This document shows, in pieces, positions 10,677 through 22,010 of a stretch of 64,000 nucleotides of DNA. The stretch is from Laccaria trichodermophora (taxonomy: Eukaryota; Basidiomycota; Agaricomycetes; Agaricales; Hydnangiaceae). Numbering within the stretch: position 1 is the first letter of the stretch; every line of letters begins with the position of its first letter. The stretch is taken from the NCBI GenBank assembly GCA_018417955.1, contig JACTVC010000011.1, positions 1,300,262-1,364,261 of the forward strand, in the 5' to 3' direction. The notes under the pieces are model-generated. The model had not been told where the DNA came from, made no database searches, and saw only the letters and a program-made list of their open reading frames with translations. The position numbers were made by a program, and so were the translations under genes.

Positions 10677-12540
10677 GTCAAATAAAGACTATTAGGCAAT
10701 TGCACAGCTGCTGATGGACAAGATGGCATAGGTACATATATTGGCCATGTCAGGTGCACTCAGGGCATTAGCTAATTATCATATGGACTTACAAACATTT
10801 GTTGGAAAATCATTACCATGACAAGAAAAATATCTATGATGTGGGAATCTCTCAAACAAGGTCAATACAGAAGTATTCCTGGTTTGATTTATTTATTTAT
10901 TGATGTTCATTGTTTAAATGTGTGATCTTGAATGAAGGTTTTGGCATGGTAGGACATTTGATATCTCATATTTAAATGTAGCTGGAAAGATAGCACTACT
11001 CATAGAAGACCCTCAGAATTTAACTGCTTATATGTTTCTGGTGGTTTGAGATTCAGAGGAATGAAATATAAGAAAAAGAGAATTCAAAGATGATGGCAGA
11101 AGTCAAGCTACATATATGTATATGTGAAGGAGAGGTCCAAATAGTGTGAAGGTGATGATAAAAAAGGCTTGATCAGATAATCACCCTCAGAAAGTCAAAG
11201 AAAAAATGAAAAGAAGGCTAGTTGAACTGAACAGTCACAGACAGCCAAAGTCAACTAAATTGATATCTCAGGAAGAAATGAACTTTTGGACCAACTTATT
11301 TCAGATTTGAGTTCAGAATGGCAAAATACATCAAAAAACACATGTTTTGCCACAAGTATCTATTCTGGCCAATTTTTTTGGCACAATTTAATGCAACTTT
11401 TATGGTATCTAGAAGAGGTCTTTACCTTACCCAGTTATTCCATATGGAATCCATGGAATGAATGTTGGCTGAGACCCCAGCCAATTTCTTATTCCATGTG
11501 GAATGATGATGGAATGGTCATGGAATGATTTATTTCATATGGAATTCACATAGATTACACTGGATTCTATGGAACAAATCCATATGGATTCCATGGAACA
11601 CCATCGTACCATCAGAATACATATAAATGGTAATATTACAGTGTTCTTACTATTTTAAATAAAAAATAAAATTTGCCATTTCAAAGAATTGAACCCTCAA
11701 CATCAGCAACAATATATTAAAGCCCACTGAGTCACAAAGGCTTTGCTAGAGGGGAAAAAAGGACTATATAACCCACCCTCAGTGCTGCCATCCCAAATAT
11801 GGCAGCTGTGGCACAAACAACACCACATCACATCTTCCTTCCCACCACCACCATCCATGACACCCACCACCATCAAGCACAATGAGCACCCACCAACAAT
11901 GACACAGACTGTGTACAATGACCCACTGCAATGTCACTGACCCCCCACAACCACCCTGGCACCAAAAGAATGACCAGCACAGCAATGCCACTGTGCCACA
12001 TCACCAACATCCAGCAAGCATACAAAATCAATGGTAGGCAAGGATGAGGGTGACATGGGCCCAGCCCAGGTAAGTGGGAACAACCACCCCACCCATGTTC
12101 CTTTTTGACAGCAATCACAGGTGCCATGTTGTGATGTGGCAACCAGATGGTGCACAATGACAATGGTCATTGTTTGCCATATCTGTTCAGCCAGGAGGGC
12201 TCACCACCATGAATGGCCCACCACCACACCACACCCACATCAACAACCACCCACCACCACAACCACCCATGGATGTGGTCCAGTGCCCATGGCAATGACC
12301 ACCCACAAAAGCAAGTGCCCACAAGACACAAGGTCTTTATCCTCCCATGTAATCCATATGGATTCCAGTGGATTCCAGTGGCCCATTTGCTAGGCCAGAT
12401 TGGCTTGCACAATGCCCAGTCCACTGGACTACAAGCCACTTTCCTGAGTCCAGTCCCAGTCCAGTCATAGTCCACTGGATTCCACTGGCGTCCAGTGGAT
12501 TCCAGTGATTCCAGTGCATTATTGCTTATTACTTATTATT
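10677..12540. other. Gene-free, AT-rich, CpG-poor spacer with TGGATTCCA clusters
   Basis: No gene is supported. 10680-11290 is AT-rich unique sequence. 11440-11610 and 12350-12520 hold clusters of the motif TGGATTCCA/TGGAATCCA with flanking CCATATGG palindromes. 11800-12300 is made of CCA/CAC-rich low-complexity sequence whose apparent ORFs in several frames are compositional. Confidence 0.5.
11686..11734 (-). repeat. Possible tRNA-derived SINE head (A and B box)
   Basis: On the minus strand TGACTCAGTGG (11734-11724) matches the pol III A-box TRGYNNARNNG at 10 of 11 positions. GGTTCAATTC (11695-11686) matches the B-box GWTCRANNC fully. The spacing is about 28 nt, close to that in tRNA genes. 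The cloverleaf does not close well, so this is not a working tRNA; an AT-rich tail follows. One copy only was seen, so SINE status is a guess. Confidence 0.3.
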
Positions 12541-12959
12541 ATTGATTATGAATACTACAAAAAAGCAAAAATAGACTATGCAATGAACAAGCCAGACTAG
12601 TAACTCCATTGATCAAATACAAATATGAATAGAAGGGTAATGATTTACATATTAGTATAGGTAAGTGATAGCTGCAATAAGGATTCATGATTTTGTTCAG
12701 TCTGCAGGGTGAAGTCACATGACTTACTTGAGGGTGTGCCAGATTGTCACATCTCCTGTTTGTGGCATTATCACACTTCTGTGACCATCCCTTTCCCTTC
12801 CACCACCACCACCCATCCACCACCCTCTCGACACCCCTCACTGCCCTCTCGACACCCCTCACTGCCCTCTCAATGCCAATGCCACCCACACCAATGATGC
12901 CCACATCCATGCCAATGCCAACAATGCCTATGCCAATGCAGAACAATGGGCCAAGGATG

Positions 12960-15440
12960 AGGAATGGTGCCCATGATGGAGCAGCTGACTTCCAGGGGTG
13001 TTTTTGACATGTTAACCACTAATACCAGCAAGATCTCCTTTGGGCTGAATTTGAGGGCTGGTAGGATCCACCAGTTCAGTATGCAGATGGCCTTGTTGAA
13101 GTGGTCTGGCCAGGTAGTTGGTAGTTTATCCCATGTAATCGCCTGCCATCCATCTTTGCTGACTTCAGGTGCACATAACCAAGCTAAGACATAAAGCAAC
13201 AGTTTGTTAGTACCTTCGACAAGCCCATTGACCCATGGTGAGTACACTGCCACTGTGTGCAATTTGGTCTCCCAGCGCTTGCAATTCTTCAAGACCTCCT
13301 TGTTCTTGAAGTGCTTGCCACCATCTGCCACAAACGTTTCTGGAGGCGCGAAATTGTGAAAGATGTTGTCAAGTGAATGGTTGGTTATTGTGGCACTGCT
13401 GTGGGTTTTGAACTTGTACCCCCAGACATGTTGGGAACACATATCCAGGTAAACTCTGGCTGTGTGATAACCACCTTTTCCAACTGGCAAGGAAAGGTAA
13501 TCTCCTACCAACAACTTGAATGGATGCCACCTGGTTATCAGTTGAAGAAGAGAGTGTAGATGTGTACCTGCAAAGTTCTTGCACTGTGCACAGTCCATAA
13601 TCGCCTTGATGATGCACTCATCCAGCTTGGGGCTATGATAGCATCTTCATTGCATCCCAGTGCCAATGCCCACCCTGCTCATGCTGCTGCTTTGCTAGCT
13701 CAACTGCCTCCACCCTTGAGACACAGCCCTTGTACCACTGCTGCCTCCCACAAACCAGAGCTTGCCTTCGTCAAGCATGTACTGGGTCTTCCTGTGCTGT
13801 GCGCGCTTCTTTTCCCTCACCATTGTTTCATGAGATACAAACCTGATGATCACATCAATGATGTCAAGGTAGAGGGGTTCATCCTTGAACCTCTCCTTCA
13901 GGACAGTTAGATCTGGGAGTTTGGCAATGTGGTAGAGGTTGTGTACAAGGCCTGTTACCTCCTCCTAATCTGGAGTGACTGTCCACTCACTTCCATCACC
14001 TGGAGTCTTGTCTGTGTCTTCATATTGTCTACTGACACCGTCTGCAATGTTAATCTTGCCAGGTATGTGTCAGACGTCTACAATGTTGTGGGCTAACACA
14101 CCATCCCTCCAACATGCATGGGTTGTGCTCAACTTATCACTGAGCAAAATATTGTGCAAGGCCTGGCAGTTGGTTTCCACCTCCTCAGGGTAGCCATAGA
14201 TGTTGGAGAACTTGTCAAATGAGTACTTTAGTGTGGTGAATTTGAGGAGGAAAGGCTTGTATTTTTCCTTGGAGGACGACATTTGTTTGGACAGAAATCC
14301 AATCTGGTGTAAGTGTGTTACTTCTTTTCCTCCAGGTAAGGTCGTCTTGACACTAGTAGCTGCCATTTACATTAAGTAAAATCTGGCATGTACCATAGAA
14401 GCTCCTGCTTAGCTGCTGTGAATGAAATGAAATGAATTTTCATTCATTCATGGCACCTGTTTCATTCCAAGTTATTCTCATTCATTTCTGTTGAGAATGA
14501 AATACTTTTTGTTTCATTTCATTTCAATTTTTTCTTCATTTCTACTGACAAGAATGAAATTTATTCTGTTTCATTTATTCCTGGGAACTGTTTCATTCCA
14601 CCATGGCAACTGTTTCATTTTTTACTTTATTCTTCCATTTCATTCATTCCTGGTGACTGTTTCATTTTTTTTTTTTTCATTCATTGCCATGGAATTTTTA
14701 TTTCATTCTTTCCAGGCAGTTATTTCATTTTCATTTCATTCTTTCAGGCAACAATTTCGATGTTTTAATACACATCTAAATAGGGAGATAATATACAATT
14801 ATGCTTGATATGTGTTGTGCCCTACTGCAATGGTGTGGGAGGCCATATGGGGGTACTTTTGCATTTGAGGCTCAAATACACAACAAGATAGGCATTCTGT
14901 TGCCAAATAAGGCACTTAAATATTTTATATCAATTACATATCATTTTCCCAGCTCTAGCAATGAAATAGGCACCTGAGAAGAATGAAATGAAAATGAATG
15001 ACTGCCCTAGTAAGAATGAAGCAAAGAATGAAACAGTTGCCATGGTGGAATGAAATAAAAAAATGAAGCAGTCACCAGGAATGAATGAAGCAAAGAATGA
15101 AACAGTTGCCATGGTGGAATAAAATTTAAAAAATGAAACAGTCACCAGGATTGAATGAAACAGGTGCTGTGAATGAATGAAAATTCATTTCAAATCATTC
15201 ACAGCAGCTAAGCAGGAATTCCTATGGTACAGCTCAGGAGTACATGATGTAAGTGGTAGCTACCAGTTGTCTTGATTTTCTGTGACAAGACTCTGGCAAA
15301 AGTGTCCTTGCATGCATCTGTGGTGAGGATGAAGTGTGTACCATCAAGTCTGGGGGCTGTCAGGACAGGTTCTGGACTAGGCATGCTTTCAAATTCACAA
15401 AGCCTATCCCTGGTTTGTTTCCTTCTTTATGAAATGTTAC
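12960..15440 (-). mobile_element. Decayed Ty3/gypsy retrotransposon (RNase H and integrase parts)
   Basis: From right to left, the minus strand gives the end of the reverse transcriptase connection and RNase H (APRLDGTHFILTTDACKDTF, about 15390-15270). After a 915-bp insertion it resumes with KTTLPGGKEVTHLHQIGFLS, EEVETNCQALHNILL and DGVLAHNIVDV, then a TGA where relatives have Arg, and HIPGKINIADGVSRQYED (about 14345-13990). The integrase follows (13598-12960): a C-x2-C (CAQCKNF) of the zinc finger, then a core with D33, D92 and E128 in the 242-residue ORF (GDYLSL, VADGGKHF, VEGTN). This is DD35E spacing with 35 residues between the last two. Gag, protease, most of RT and both LTRs are not recognisable. 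Stops and frameshifts show it is dead, although the integrase core itself is still open. Confidence 0.85.
14351..15265. mobile_element. Foldback/MULE-like non-autonomous DNA element
   Basis: This 915-bp element has long terminal inverted repeats. The left end starts CACTAGTAGCTGCCATTTAC; the complement of the right end starts CTGGTAGCTACCACTTACAT. The match continues through TGTACCATAG, CCTGCTTAGCTGCTGTGAAT and GAATTTTCATTCATTCA for over 100 bp. The inside is filled with CATTTCATT-type subrepeats and GGCAACTGTTTCATT/GGTGACTGTTTCATT units on both sides in opposite orientation. Flanks are GTCGTCTTGA (14341-14350) and GTTGTCTTGA (15266-15275), a 10-bp target duplication with one C/T difference. 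It sits inside the gypsy RNase H. No transposase is encoded. The TSD length suggests Mutator-like elements; the CACTA-like left tip is judged incidental because CACTA elements make 3-bp duplications. Confidence 0.8.
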
Positions 15441-16268
15441 AAATTTTGACAAGACCTTACTACAATAGCCACCACAGTTGATGTAGAGTGAGTCTTCAGA
15501 AAAGGATGTCTCATTCTCTCACACATTCACAATCAGCTCACTGTCACCTCAACATGCACTTTGATGTGTCTCAGTGCATGGAGCAAGCTCAGTCTTGTTC
15601 ATAATAGTGACCTTCTCACTGCTGCTACTCTTCCTGATGTGATGGAAGACAAAGGTGAGCTTAATGTAGGGTGGGATTATAACATACAACTAGTCATCAT
15701 GTCTGTTTTCACAACAATGTACAATTTTAACACTGACCCTTGTTGGCTACCCTTCGTGGGTTTTGTACCTGAAAACCCTCATAAAACCCCTACCCATACC
15801 TGCTAAATACCTGTACCCATATGTGAGGTTACTGATTTTGGAGGATAAGGGTAGGGGTCAGCTAAAAATAACCCCAGGGTTACCTGTGATCATCACTAAA
15901 AAGAAGTCAGAGAACATGAAGTTGAACATTGGCATCTGAGTTTGAAATGACTTAAGAATTTTAAACATTGAAATGAGCCTGAGTAACAGATGTTGCACAT
16001 GACTAAAGCTCTGCATTGATTGAAGTATTGCATGATGTTTACTTACCAACTATTTCTGTATCTCACACATTCTTGTTACCTGAGATGTTTACATGACAAC
16101 ACTGATGTGAAGATGACTAACCACAACTTATAGATGACTAGAGCTTGAACTTGCTTGACTTTCATTTTTACTTAGTGTCACACCCCATATCATTGGATTT
16201 TAATCAGAGTTAACTTCACAACACTGGCTCTATTCTCAATGGAGTTACCTAAATTTGAGTATCTATGA
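15441..16268. other. Gene-free spacer
   Basis: No gene is supported between the gypsy remnant and the end of NACHT-ankyrin gene 2. The stretch is AT-rich and CpG-poor, with a GGGTAGGGG/CCCTACCC-type inverted motif near 15795 and 15850. It may be more of the retroelement, but no RT motif could be read. Confidence 0.4.
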
Positions 16269-19200
16269 CTAGTATCTAAAAACCCTTGGCCTTGCCATTG
16301 ACCTTGCTACTGGGTAAAACACAGATTCCAATACTGCCCCTTTCTCTATTAAAAGCTTTTCAATGGCCTTATGGCCCCCATTTGATGCTGCCCTCTGGGC
16401 ATTTCCATAATGTCCTCCTTGTGCATTTACATCTGCCCCCTTCTCTATCAACAACTTTGCAATCACATCATGGCCTTTATATGATGCTGCATAAAGTGCA
16501 TTTCCATACTTTCCTCCCTGTGCATTTACATCTGCCCCTTTCTCTATCAACAGCTTTGCAAGTTCCTCATAGCCATTCTTAGATGCTGCCTGGAGTGCAT
16601 TTTCATACTCTCCCCCCTCAGCATTTACATCTGCCCCCTTCTCTATCAACAGCTTTACAAGTTCCTCATGGCCTCCATTTGATGCAGCCTGCAGTGAATT
16701 TCCATATCTTCCTCCCTGTGCATTTACATCTGCCCCCTTCTCTATCAACAGCTTTGCAATTTCCTCATGGCCTTGATTGGATGCTGCATAGAGGGCATTG
16801 CCATATCTGCCCCCCTGGGCATTTACATCTGCACCCTTCTCTACTAGCAGCTTTGCAATGGCCTTGTGGCCTCCATTGGATGCTGCCTGGAGTGCATTTC
16901 CATACTCTCCTCCCTGTGCATTTATATCTGCCCCCTTCTCTAATAATAGCTTTGCAATGGCCTGATGGCCCTCATTTGATGCTGCATAAAGTGCATTTCC
17001 ATAGGCTCCTCCCTGTGCATTTATATCTACCCCCTTCTCTATCAACAGCTTTGCAATAGCCTTATGGCCCCCATTTGATGCTGCCTGGAGTGCATTTCTA
17101 TACTCTCCTCCTTGTGCATTTATATCTGCACCCTTTTCTATCAAAAGCTTTGCAATGGCCTCATAGCCCCCATTTGATGCTGCCTGAAGTGCATTTCCAA
17201 AATATCCCCCATGTATGTTTATGTCTGCCCCCATCTTTATCAACAGCTTTGCAATTGCCTCATGGCCATTCTTTGATGCTGCATAAAGTGCATTTCCATA
17301 TCTTCCTCCCTGTGCATTTGCATCTGTCTCTTTCTCTATTAGCAGCTGTACAATGGCATCATGACCTTGATATGCTGCTGCTTGAAGTGCATTTCCATGG
17401 TCACCTTTCTGTGCATTTAAATCTGCCCCCTTCTCTATCAATAGCTTTGCAATCACCTCATGTCCTTGATATGCTGCTGCTTGAAGTGCATTTCCATAGT
17501 CTCCTCCTTGTGCATTTACATCTGCCCCCTTCTCTATCAGCAGCTCTACAATCACCTTATTGCCTCCAAATGAGGCTGCCTGGAGTGCATTCCCATATCT
17601 TCCTCCTTGTGCATTTACATCTGCCCCCCTGTCTATGAGCAGCTTTGCAATAGCCTCATAGCCCCCATTTAATGCTGCCTGGAGTGCATTTCCATATTTG
17701 CCTCCTGATGCATTTACATCTGCTCCCATTTCTAGCAAAGCATATGCTGCTTCAGTTAATCCAGCAATTGATGCATAATATAGTGGTTTTGCAATCTCAA
17801 CCCTCTGCTTTCGTTGATTCCAACGATAATGGTATTCCCCATTGTAAAGCTGGACCCAGTTCACAAAAGCAGTATTTTCCTCTGTTAGAAGCTTCATTGT
17901 CAATGCAAGTACTGACTGAGATTTAGATTTGCTACCAGAATGTGCATGTATCATCCAATGTTCTGCAGCATACTTTGCAAGAGGGAAGGATACATCCACA
18001 TTCCTATCAAGAGGCTCAGATGTATGGATTTGCAGAAGATAGACCAGACAGATCTGAGATATGACAGAGTGTGACAGGCTCTCATTGAAGCTGAAGTCTC
18101 TGACTTTCTTGACAACATGGTGTTTAATATACTCAGATATGAGATATTCTTTGACAGAAAAATGGGAAAGTTCGATAATACCTATTTGATAGTTAGTCCC
18201 CATTTCAATCTAATATTAGTCTAAAACATACCTTCTGATTTCATAACAAAGCTGGAACATATTTTCAAGACCTCTCTAATATCTTGAAATTCATTGTCTG
18301 ATTTGTACTCTGGTCCATTCTCAGCAGAAAGATCAACTGCAGCAGTCATAGCCAGCTCTTCCAGTGTCAGTGGACGAACAGCAAAAGACAGCCACTGTAA
18401 AAATGTTTTGGCATAAGCACAATCATTTTTCTTGATTTCCAGCAAGATTCAATCATATGTTCTATCCAAACCCTCAGGTAGATCAGCTAGCTGTTTATTT
18501 AGATCACTCTTGGTCTGGCACTCTTTGAGCTCATTTAGCTGTAATGCAACCCAGTGAAACCTAGAATTACATTTAGTAATCATCCTGTCCTTCAGATGTT
18601 AATGATAAACACACATTCCATCTGCTTTTTCCACCAGTGTATGCTTTATTTGCTCTTGAGTATCATAATTCCATTTTTGCAAGGCAGAGTCATTCTGAAA
18701 CTGATAGTCAAGATAGGTGACAAGATCATAATTCTCAGATTCCTCAACCAAGTCAAGATAATAACAAGACTTGAACTTGTCCTCAATCTCCTGTTCTGGG
18801 CAACTAGTAACTATCAAGTGAAGCACAGGATTTATATCTTTTTTCAAGATAACAGTCTGAATCCACTTAAGAAGCTTTTCTCTTTCAGTACATTCATCAA
18901 GAGCATCGAGAATGATGAATATTGAGTGAAAGCCATCAAGAATTCTTTGAAGAGTATCCTCCAGATCATCCAGATTTGGCTCACAATGGCCATCACCACA
19001 GTGAGCATATAAGTCAACTAAGACTTTAGGCACTCTACCCTTGCATTTGAGAGATAATTGCCAGATGAGTGATCGCAGAAGTTGATCATGTAGCTGAAAA
19101 TCCTTCTGTGAGTCTCTTCCATCAAAAAAGAAATATACAGTAGCAGAATTCAATCTTTGAAGAATATTGTGAATTATGACTGAGCTGTAAAAATAAATTT

Positions 19201-20547
19201 TAATACCATGTCATAAAAATGTTAAAATTCTTGACCTTAGGATGGTTTTCCCAGAGCCAGCTGGGCAGACTGTCAAGACATATAAATTTACTAATTTTAC
19301 AGAAGACTTACATTTTCCTTTGATCCAGAGGAAACCAGGCTGTTTGAGCCACCCAGAAAATATATTTCCATTGAGAAACCATTGACAGGTGTCTGGTTGA
19401 CCCTTCAGAATTGCATGTGCATCATTGTAGTTTATAGACTCTTTAGGTGGAGAAAGCCACTTATAAATATCCTTCCCTGTAATAGGACAATGAAGTCAAT
19501 TATAAATTTAAAATAAGAGCCTGCAATAGTACTCAGTTGTTCATCCCTAATCATCACAAGTGTGATTTGGATATTTGGGTCCACACCTACCACTGCAAAT
19601 GACATTAGGCTGAATATAACAATTTTCTTACTACTTACCTTGATTGATGGTACCTATTGAAACATAGATAAAAGTAATAAAATGTGTTGATTTAAATGCA
19701 ACGAACCATAATTAGGGCCTGTATTCACATTTTGAGCTGAAATGTTGTATGTAATGTCAGCTTGAAGGTTTGTTGAAAACTCTGCATGGTCTGTCAGATT
19801 TAAGCAGGCCTGAACTATATTTATCAGAGTACTGACTGGGAGGCATCACTTCTGTATTCACAGCAGAATGAATGGGTAGAGATGTAGGCCAGCCAGAACT
19901 TGAAGGATCTATACAGAATTATCAGAAATGGAATACAAATTTGAAGCAAACATGAACCAGTTGAGATAAGAGAAGAATGTTGCAACAAATTAACAGCTTC
20001 TTGCATGGAGCCTTCTACCTGATCAACTGTGAGATTAGAATTGATGAAGGTCAACATCAACAGTATGGCAAACAAATTGAGCAGTATCTCACAGGCAACA
20101 GTCATGTCAGTCCTCATATTCAGAACAGGAGCAATTGGGGGTGAGGTAGGCAGGTGAGAGCTCAGTACATCTACATCAGTCTTACAAATGATGTATGATA
20201 GAGGTATGAGGTTGATGCAGACCAGTGAAGATAGGTAAAGCTTGTTGCAAGCGCTCAACCACTTCAGCCCCGGAGACATCAACCTGGTCACCTGCAACTT
20301 TGATTCAATGAGCGACCAATGTTCACTTTGGGGCAGAAGGATTTAAAAATATCTTACTGGTGACTGGCATGGCTATGTCCGTGGCACGGATGGTTGAAGA
20401 TGGAGACATCAAGATAGGCGGGCCAGAGCTGGGGGAAGCTAAATCATTGTCCGCCGATCGAGGCGCCGTCCTTGAACGTGATCTTTTGATCGCTTTCTTC
20501 AGACTAGAAAACGGCTTGAGGAAAGGGTGATTGGTTGAGGTAGACAT
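16269..20547 (-). pseudogene. NACHT-ankyrin repeat STAND protein (gene 2), probably inactivated paralogue
   Basis: The start is ATG 20547 (MSTSTNHPFLKPFSSLKKAI), and the exon-intron pattern is the same as in gene 1. Walker A is SGSGKTIL (about 19265-19240), Walker B is FIILDALDEC (about 18925), and the sensor-like motif is VTSCPEQE with Cys (codon at 18802-18800) where gene 1 has Arg. A TGA at 18451-18449 interrupts LDRTYD-ILLEIKKND, where gene 1 has CAA (Gln). The intron seen as GTATGT...TAG in gene 1 is conserved at about 18235. The ankyrin exon (18203-16269) is open and has 14 repeats; the last ends GA and then runs into an unrelated tail (LESVFYPVARSMARPRVF). The stop between NACHT and repeats makes full-length product unlikely, though the 644-codon ankyrin ORF could still be expressed alone. 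Confidence 0.75.
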
Positions 20548-21475
20548 TGTTACACGACAAGATGGAAGTTAAGAGAAAGATGCGCAGGGCTTGTTTTGGG
20601 TGTAACTATGCAAAAAAGACTCTCCCAAGCGTTTCCGTCGGTTGACGACCTGAACATGCCTTTTCACCAGAAGAGATGCCCTGCGACCACCTATGAGCCC
20701 TCCAACTTGCAAAATTGTTGTTGTCAAGTCGATCTTGTTTCTGTGGGGCCACTTCGATGAGAGTACGGCTTCCAGACTCGAAGCACCCACACCTCCGCCG
20801 CAAACCCCCGTCGTCGAACGGAGTTTCAGGACGTCCAATGTTTCCTCCCTGGGTCGTTCGGCCACTGCCGACATCGCCTGCAATCAAACGAAACCTACCG
20901 ACATAGAGAGCAGGGAGCCATCGAGATTTAAAAGATGCGCGAAGAGTCAGTACATGGGCTTCATTGCGCAAGCGCATCAGCTCTGAATGAGCTCCGCTTT
21001 TCATTAGATATGCCCTCCCTTCTATCTTAGCTCGCTTTCCTCTTCTGTGCTGCAACCAAACTCCCCCCCCTTCTTCTGCATGTCCCCGTTAGTCAAATAT
21101 GCTGATAATTCTGTGACAGTTTTGGTCCTCTCAACTTCATTTAAGAGCACCATGCTTTTAAAGCGTTCAGTACCGCAAGCCAAGGTACGACAATCCAAAT
21201 CTTGAAACTGGGATGTTTACTTGGTGCTTATGGTATAAACAGGATTGGAAATGGCTTCTTTTGTGCTCCAATTCGATTTTTGGACTCCCACCAGGCGACA
21301 CCCTCGAAGCCACTTTGCATATGACGGAGGAGACTTCGTTGGCTCAAATTGATCGTGAGTGTGCCTTTCTTTGAGTCAACAACGTCTGCCCTAAACCGCC
21401 TTTCCATTGTAGACGTGGCTGGCGTTACCAACGACGCCCAGCTCGACGACGTTAGTACACTCCCGAAAAGCTCCA
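16305..21475 (-). repeat. Inverted duplication, right arm
   Basis: This is the reverse-complement partner of about 4933-10676. The arms differ by many substitutions, by ankyrin copy number (14 against 19) and by small indels, so the duplication is not recent. At the outer end homology stops near 21475 (AAAAGCTCCACA); the unknown gene fragment found beyond the left arm is absent here. At the inner end it stops in the last ankyrin repeat. Confidence 0.85.
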
Positions 21476-21559
21476 CACAACATGCTACTTCACTGCCGCC
21501 CCCTTGATTATAAACGCGAGCTTCATTCGGAGAGTGGAGAGGAGGGATAGCGGCCATCT

Positions 21560-22010
21560 TCCCTTTGGTAAGTTATCGACCTTGAATTACTTGTTCATTC
21601 CCTTTCCTCAATCTTTGGATTGCTTATCACCTTGCACATATTCGATCTTTTGCCTTGCTGACTGCCCTCATCCGCTACAGGTCCTGGTCCCACAACATCA
21701 ACGCAAGCCCCATTTCGATGATCGTACCATCTTCCCTACGCCCCGTGGCCCGCAAGGCTCGGCCACTTCAAGTTGGCCATATCTCCTTTGGTTAGTTATC
21801 GCCCTCGCGTTACTCATTCGTTCGTACCCTTCTTCCTTTCTCGACTTCTGAATTCCTTATCACCTCACATGTATTCGGTCGTTTACCTCGCTGACTTCCC
21901 CCATTCGTTACTCAGGCGCTGATTTCACAACACCAACGCGAGCCCCACTTCGTGGGTCCACCATGGCCCGCACGACCCGGTCACTTTCATTCCTTCGTGC
22001 ATCAACTCAA
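21560..22010 (+). repeat. Two diverged tandem units of about 225 bp
   Basis: Unit 1 starts at about 21560 (CCTTTGGTAAGTTATCG) and unit 2 at about 21786 (CCTTTGGTTAGTTATCG). They share TTATCACCT, ATTCGGTCG/ATTCGATC, CTTGCTGACT/CTCGCTGACT, the ACAACACCAACGCGAGCCCC stretch and a GGCCCGC block. Each has a GT near its start and an AG before the GC-rich block, so they may be duplicated intron-exon units. No protein family is recognised. Confidence 0.5.

Noticed and set aside
11703..13007. Many ORFs of 60-135 codons in the CCA/CAC-rich region
   Set aside because: They come from low-complexity composition on both strands and have no domain or splice support.
14351..14360. Reading the CACTA tip as evidence for a CACTA (En/Spm) transposon
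   Set aside because: CACTA elements make 3-bp target duplications; the flanks here match over 10 bp and the other end does not start with CACTA.
16286..17926. Plus-strand ORFs opposite the ankyrin repeats of gene 2
   Set aside because: Same cause: they are antisense shadows of the repeats.
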